NCBI RefSeq assembly: GCF_052030545.1
Contig: NZ_JBPDIH010000008.1
Coordinates: 124,001 to 188,000, forward strand
Source of the DNA: CANMXU01 sp052030545
GTDB lineage: Bacteria; Pseudomonadota; Gammaproteobacteria; Enterobacterales; Alteromonadaceae
Direction of reading: 5' to 3'
DNA length: 64,000 bases
The stretch's first letter is position 1. Each line of letters starts with the position of its first letter. The position numbers were made by a program, and so were the translations under genes. Positions 60,657 through 64,000 of the stretch are shown in pieces. The notes below the pieces were generated by a model, which made no database searches, was not told the DNA's origin, and worked only from the letters and a program-made list of their open reading frames with translations.

Positions 60657-61559
60657 ATGGCCGAGCAAGCCCCTGAAGCAACACAGCCTGTATTAGATAA
60701 TTTATCACCCACAGCGCTACTCAAAGACGAAATTAACCACGTTACCTCTATCTATAAAATCGCCATCGATTATTTAACCCAATATAGCTTTCAAATTATT
60801 GGCGCGATCATCATATTTTTGTTTGGCTTTTATATTTCAGGAAAAATTGCAGCTTTTGTACTGCGCGTATGTGAAAAGCACAAACTCGACATTACCTTAA
60901 GCCAATTTTTATCCAACACCACCAAAATGTTCTTAGTCGTGCTTATTACCATTGTTGCGTTAGGTAAGCTCGGTATTAGTATCACCCCGTTTATTGCCAC
61001 CATTGGTGCTTTATCACTTGGCGTAGGTTTAGCGCTACAAGGCTTATTGTCGAACTATGCCGCCGGCTTTAATATTATATTGCTTCGCCCTTTTGTCGTT
61101 GGTGACACCATAGAAGTGCAAAATGTCAAAGGCATCGTCAAAGAAGTACTACTTGCTTATACCATATTGCGCGACGAAGACGGCGTGACAATTACGATTC
61201 CAAATAAGCACATTGTTGGTGAAATCCTGCAAAATTCAAAAAATGATTCTTTACTGGAATTAACCGTTGGTATTTCATATCAACATAATCCTATCGAAGT
61301 GGTTTCTCTGCTTGAAGGGGTCATTGCTGAGCTCAATATTTCGGGACAGCAAAAAGAGTTACTCATTGGTATTGATGAGTTTGCCGATAGCGCGATTAAT
61401 ATCGGAATCCGCATATGGACACCTACCGCAGAGCTTTACGCCAACAAATATAAAGCGTACCAAGCAATATACTTAGCACTTGAAAAAGAAAATATTACCA
61501 TTCCATTTCCACAACGCGATGTACACCTTATTCAACCAGCGCAGAAAGTGGCTTCTTAA
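60657..61559 (+). CDS. mscS: Small-conductance mechanosensitive channel MscS
   Basis: 300 aa, close to the 286 of E. coli MscS. Two N-terminal helices lead to the pore helix (ITPFIATIGALSLGVGLALQGLLSNYAAGF), with the Gly/Ala packing pattern, then the beta domain LLRPFVVGDTIEV. The C-terminal alpha-beta cage region continues to FPQRDVHLI. It is a homoheptameric pressure-release channel in the inner membrane. Single gene; AGGAG precedes the ATG. Confidence 0.93.
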   Translation: MAEQAPEATQPVLDNLSPTALLKDEINHVTSIYKIAIDYLTQYSFQIIGAIIIFLFGFYISGKIAAFVLRVCEKHKLDITLSQFLSNTTKMFLVVLITIVALGKLGISITPFIATIGALSLGVGLALQGLLSNYAAGFNIILLRPFVVGDTIEVQNVKGIVKEVLLAYTILRDEDGVTITIPNKHIVGEILQNSKNDSLLELTVGISYQHNPIEVVSLLEGVIAELNISGQQKELLIGIDEFADSAINIGIRIWTPTAELYANKYKAYQAIYLALEKENITIPFPQRDVHLIQPAQKVAS

Positions 61560-61771
61560 TGTATTTATCGTAACCAACTTTTTTCACACTTTATTATTAA
61601 AGGCACGTATTAACGTGCCTTTAAATTATCTAACAAGCTTTATTATTGCTAAGCATAAAAGCTTAGCTTTCCTCCCCATTTAAATAAATTTTTATCCAAG
61701 TCAGCAAATTACGCAATTATAAGATATGCTTAATAAAACAAGACATATTTGATACTTGGAAACAATAATAA

Positions 61772-64000
61772 ATGGCAACAGCACCAGATACCTCTCCACG
61801 CCAAAAAAAGTTCACTGGTTCTTTAGGAAACGAGCTTAGGATTTGGTTCTTATTATTAGCCTTAGTGCCCATCGCTATCATTTCATTTATCAGCTTTAAT
61901 CAAACGTCAAAAAGCCTCACCGCAGCAGCTAAAAGTGAACTTGCTCATTCGGCTATGCTCAGCAAGGCCTTTATCAACAACTGGATGTATTACCGCCAAA
62001 AAGATACAACAACTCAAGCACAAGCAAAACATAATGTCGATTTAATTAGCGCGTTATCTGCGACGTGGCAAAAAAGTGGTTTGTCTTTACAAGAATTTGT
62101 TGTTAGCGACCGCTGGCAAGAAATTTCAAAACCTGCAAGTAACGAACTGACTTCGTTTATGCAGCAATACGATTATATTTACGATATTTTATTCATCGAT
62201 ACCCAAGGTAACGTACTGTTTACTGTCATCAAAGAGAATGATCTAGGTACCAATTTATTTACCAGCAGCGCACAACATCCAAAATTTGCTTACTCATTAG
62301 AGCGCACTATCAACCAAGAGCGCATCTCATTTTCAGGGGTTGAACGGTATCAACCGTCAAACAATACCGTATCGGGCTTTATCACTGCGCCACTTATCGA
62401 CCACAACAATAATATTGCCGGTGTTATTGCCATTCAAATAACCTTAGAGCGCATTGCAAATGTTTTAAACAAAGCCACCTCTCGCTCAAACTCCTTAAGG
62501 CATTATTTAGTATCTAGCGATGGTTTACTTAGAACCCCTTATCAGCAAGGAAACTGGGGTGAAGTTTTAGAAAGGGAAATAACAACAGATCAATTTAACT
62601 TATGGAAATCTGAGCACATTACCAAGGCAAATCATCAAGATAATACCGAAGAACATGCTTTTGAATATATCGGGCCGAATGATAAGAAAGTCATTGGTAT
62701 TCATCAATCAATTCCAATTGGCGAAATTGAATGGGCACTATTTAGTGAAATAAACCATGAAGATGCGCTAGCTTCAGCCCTACTGATACGAAACGTGACC
62801 TTTTTCTTATTTGCGTTAACCGTGATCATCGTCTTTATCTTAGCTAAAATAATTGCCCTAAAAATCAGTAAACCGCTAACCACGCTCGCCGAGCAAAGTT
62901 TAAAAGTCGCTAAAGACGAAGACAGTAGTGCAGTGTCAATCAATTCAAATAATGAAATTGGCCAATTAGCAGACGCCTTGAATTACATGGTTGCAACCAG
63001 ACAAGCGAATATTGAGCAACTCAAACAAAGCAATAAGGATTCACAACAAATACTTTATGCCCTAAATGAACAAAAGTTTGCACTTGATCAACATGCCATT
63101 GTTGCGATAACCGACGTAAAAGGCACCATAACCTTTGCTAATAAAAAGTTTGCTGATCTCAGTGGTTACGAGATTGAAGAACTGATCGGCAAAAACCATC
63201 GCCTGCTTAATTCAGGAAAGCAAAGCAAAGAATACTGGTATGAAATGTACAAGGTCATTAAAGCAGGAAAAGTGTGGCATGACGAAGTTTGTAACCGTAA
63301 AAAAGATGGCAGCTATTACTGGGTAGATACCACTATAGTGCCATTTATTGGCGAAAATGGTAAACCCAAAAGTTTTATCGCGATACGAACGGATATTACC
63401 CGAAATAAAGAAATCGAACTTGCTCTGGCTGAAAACGCCAAGCAACTTGAACTTGTCGTTGCCAGTACCGATGTTGGTATTTGGGATTGGCAATTAGACG
63501 ACAATGCCATTCGTTGTAATCAACGATTGTTCGAAATTTGCGGTTATGAGCCAACTGAAGATTCAATTATTACACTGGATATTTGGAAAAACATCGTTCA
63601 TCCAGACGACTTAGCTCAATTTATACAAGTATTCGAGCGTGATTTAGTCAGCAAGAATACGACGTGCTCGGTAGAGCTGCGAATTAAACACAAGAATGGC
63701 GATTGGGTCTATGTCGTCGACAGTGGCAAGGTAGTTGAACGTAATTACAAAAATCACCCAACCCGCATGATCGGCACAGTACTCGATATTACGCCACTTA
63801 AGCTTGCCCAATTTGAACAAGAAAAAATTAATCAACAAAATAAAGTTAAACTGGCCGTTGCAGAAGAGTTATCTCAACCAACAAAAAAAGTTAAAAAACT
63901 TAAAAACTCATTAGCTGCCCTGCTTAATTTTGGCCACGCAGACTTTGAAAGTGAAGCAGGCATTTGCTTATACAACGCAGAATCAAAAGCCCTCAAGTTA
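61772..64000 (+). CDS. Large membrane sensor protein with Cache-HAMP-PAS-PAS-GAF architecture (partial, runs off end)
   Basis: 743 codons from ATG 61772 to the window end, in one open frame. Order: TM1 (residues 26-44, FLLLALVPIAIISFISF), an extracytoplasmic dCache-like sensor (45-338), TM2 (341-360), HAMP (to about 410), PAS 1 (about 435-550; GTITFANKKFADLSGYEIEELIGKNHRLL), PAS 2 (about 556-680; DVGIWDWQLDDNAIRCNQRLFEICGYEP), and the start of a GAF-like domain. The output domain (kinase or diguanylate cyclase) lies beyond the window. It starts 213 bases after mscS. Confidence 0.85.
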   Translation, partial: MATAPDTSPRQKKFTGSLGNELRIWFLLLALVPIAIISFISFNQTSKSLTAAAKSELAHSAMLSKAFINNWMYYRQKDTTTQAQAKHNVDLISALSATWQKSGLSLQEFVVSDRWQEISKPASNELTSFMQQYDYIYDILFIDTQGNVLFTVIKENDLGTNLFTSSAQHPKFAYSLERTINQERISFSGVERYQPSNNTVSGFITAPLIDHNNNIAGVIAIQITLERIANVLNKATSRSNSLRHYLVSSDGLLRTPYQQGNWGEVLEREITTDQFNLWKSEHITKANHQDNTEEHAFEYIGPNDKKVIGIHQSIPIGEIEWALFSEINHEDALASALLIRNVTFFLFALTVIIVFILAKIIALKISKPLTTLAEQSLKVAKDEDSSAVSINSNNEIGQLADALNYMVATRQANIEQLKQSNKDSQQILYALNEQKFALDQHAIVAITDVKGTITFANKKFADLSGYEIEELIGKNHRLLNSGKQSKEYWYEMYKVIKAGKVWHDEVCNRKKDGSYYWVDTTIVPFIGENGKPKSFIAIRTDITRNKEIELALAENAKQLELVVASTDVGIWDWQLDDNAIRCNQRLFEICGYEPTEDSIITLDIWKNIVHPDDLAQFIQVFERDLVSKNTTCSVELRIKHKNGDWVYVVDSGKVVERNYKNHPTRMIGTVLDITPLKLAQFEQEKINQQNKVKLAVAEELSQPTKKVKKLKNSLAALLNFGHADFESEAGICLYNAESKALKL

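Overview
The window reads as chromosomal DNA from an AT-rich marine gammaproteobacterium, most likely in the Alteromonadales and near the Colwelliaceae. This is inferred from conserved gene orders (mnmA-hflD-purB, ppsA/ppsR-aroH, thrS-infC-rpmI-rplT), the style of the proteins and an NhaD sodium/proton antiporter. No database search was possible. The window starts inside mnmA and ends inside a large sensor-protein gene.

Layout. 1-6.9 kb is housekeeping: mnmA end, hflD, purB, an inverted-repeat MITE-like element, roxA, acetyltransferases, leucine dehydrogenase and a methyltransferase. 6.9-14.6 kb is an accessory strip of small minus-strand genes: phosphoesterase, GNATs, DUF3291, VOC, SHOCT, GFA, ASCH and CAP proteins, and two lipoproteins, one with a GlyGly-CTERM-like tail. 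Together with the next intergenic gap it carries six copies of an ~80 bp palindromic repeat. 14.9-23.2 kb holds an RRM protein, YdiJ, and the ppsA / ppsR-aroH module.

23.3-40.3 kb is a complete urea block. Its minus strand encodes an outer-membrane porin, the urea ABC importer urtABCDE, the urease subunits ureABC with accessory genes ureD, ureE, ureF and ureG, and a tiny histidine-containing membrane protein. Divergent from it is a two-gene signalling system. The first gene is a 1122-residue hybrid histidine kinase whose N-terminus is an NCS1-type permease domain followed by an eight-cysteine cluster. The second is a LuxR-type response regulator. The arrangement suggests a transporter-derived urea or purine sensor controlling urea uptake and hydrolysis; this is the most interesting system in the window.

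40.5-46.8 kb contains an LMW phosphatase, an uncharacterised three-gene membrane/periplasmic operon, a GFA protein, a signal peptidase, and a thioesterase-HxlR pair. 47.2-57.6 kb is housekeeping: nhaD, maoP, purC, thrS-infC-rpmI-rplT (infC probably with the AUU start), a START-domain protein, a flavoprotein, fdxA and a CPXCG protein. 57.8-64 kb carries a MATE exporter, tRNA-Val(GAC) followed by nested tandem repeats, an unknown protein, an MscS channel and the truncated PAS-sensor gene.
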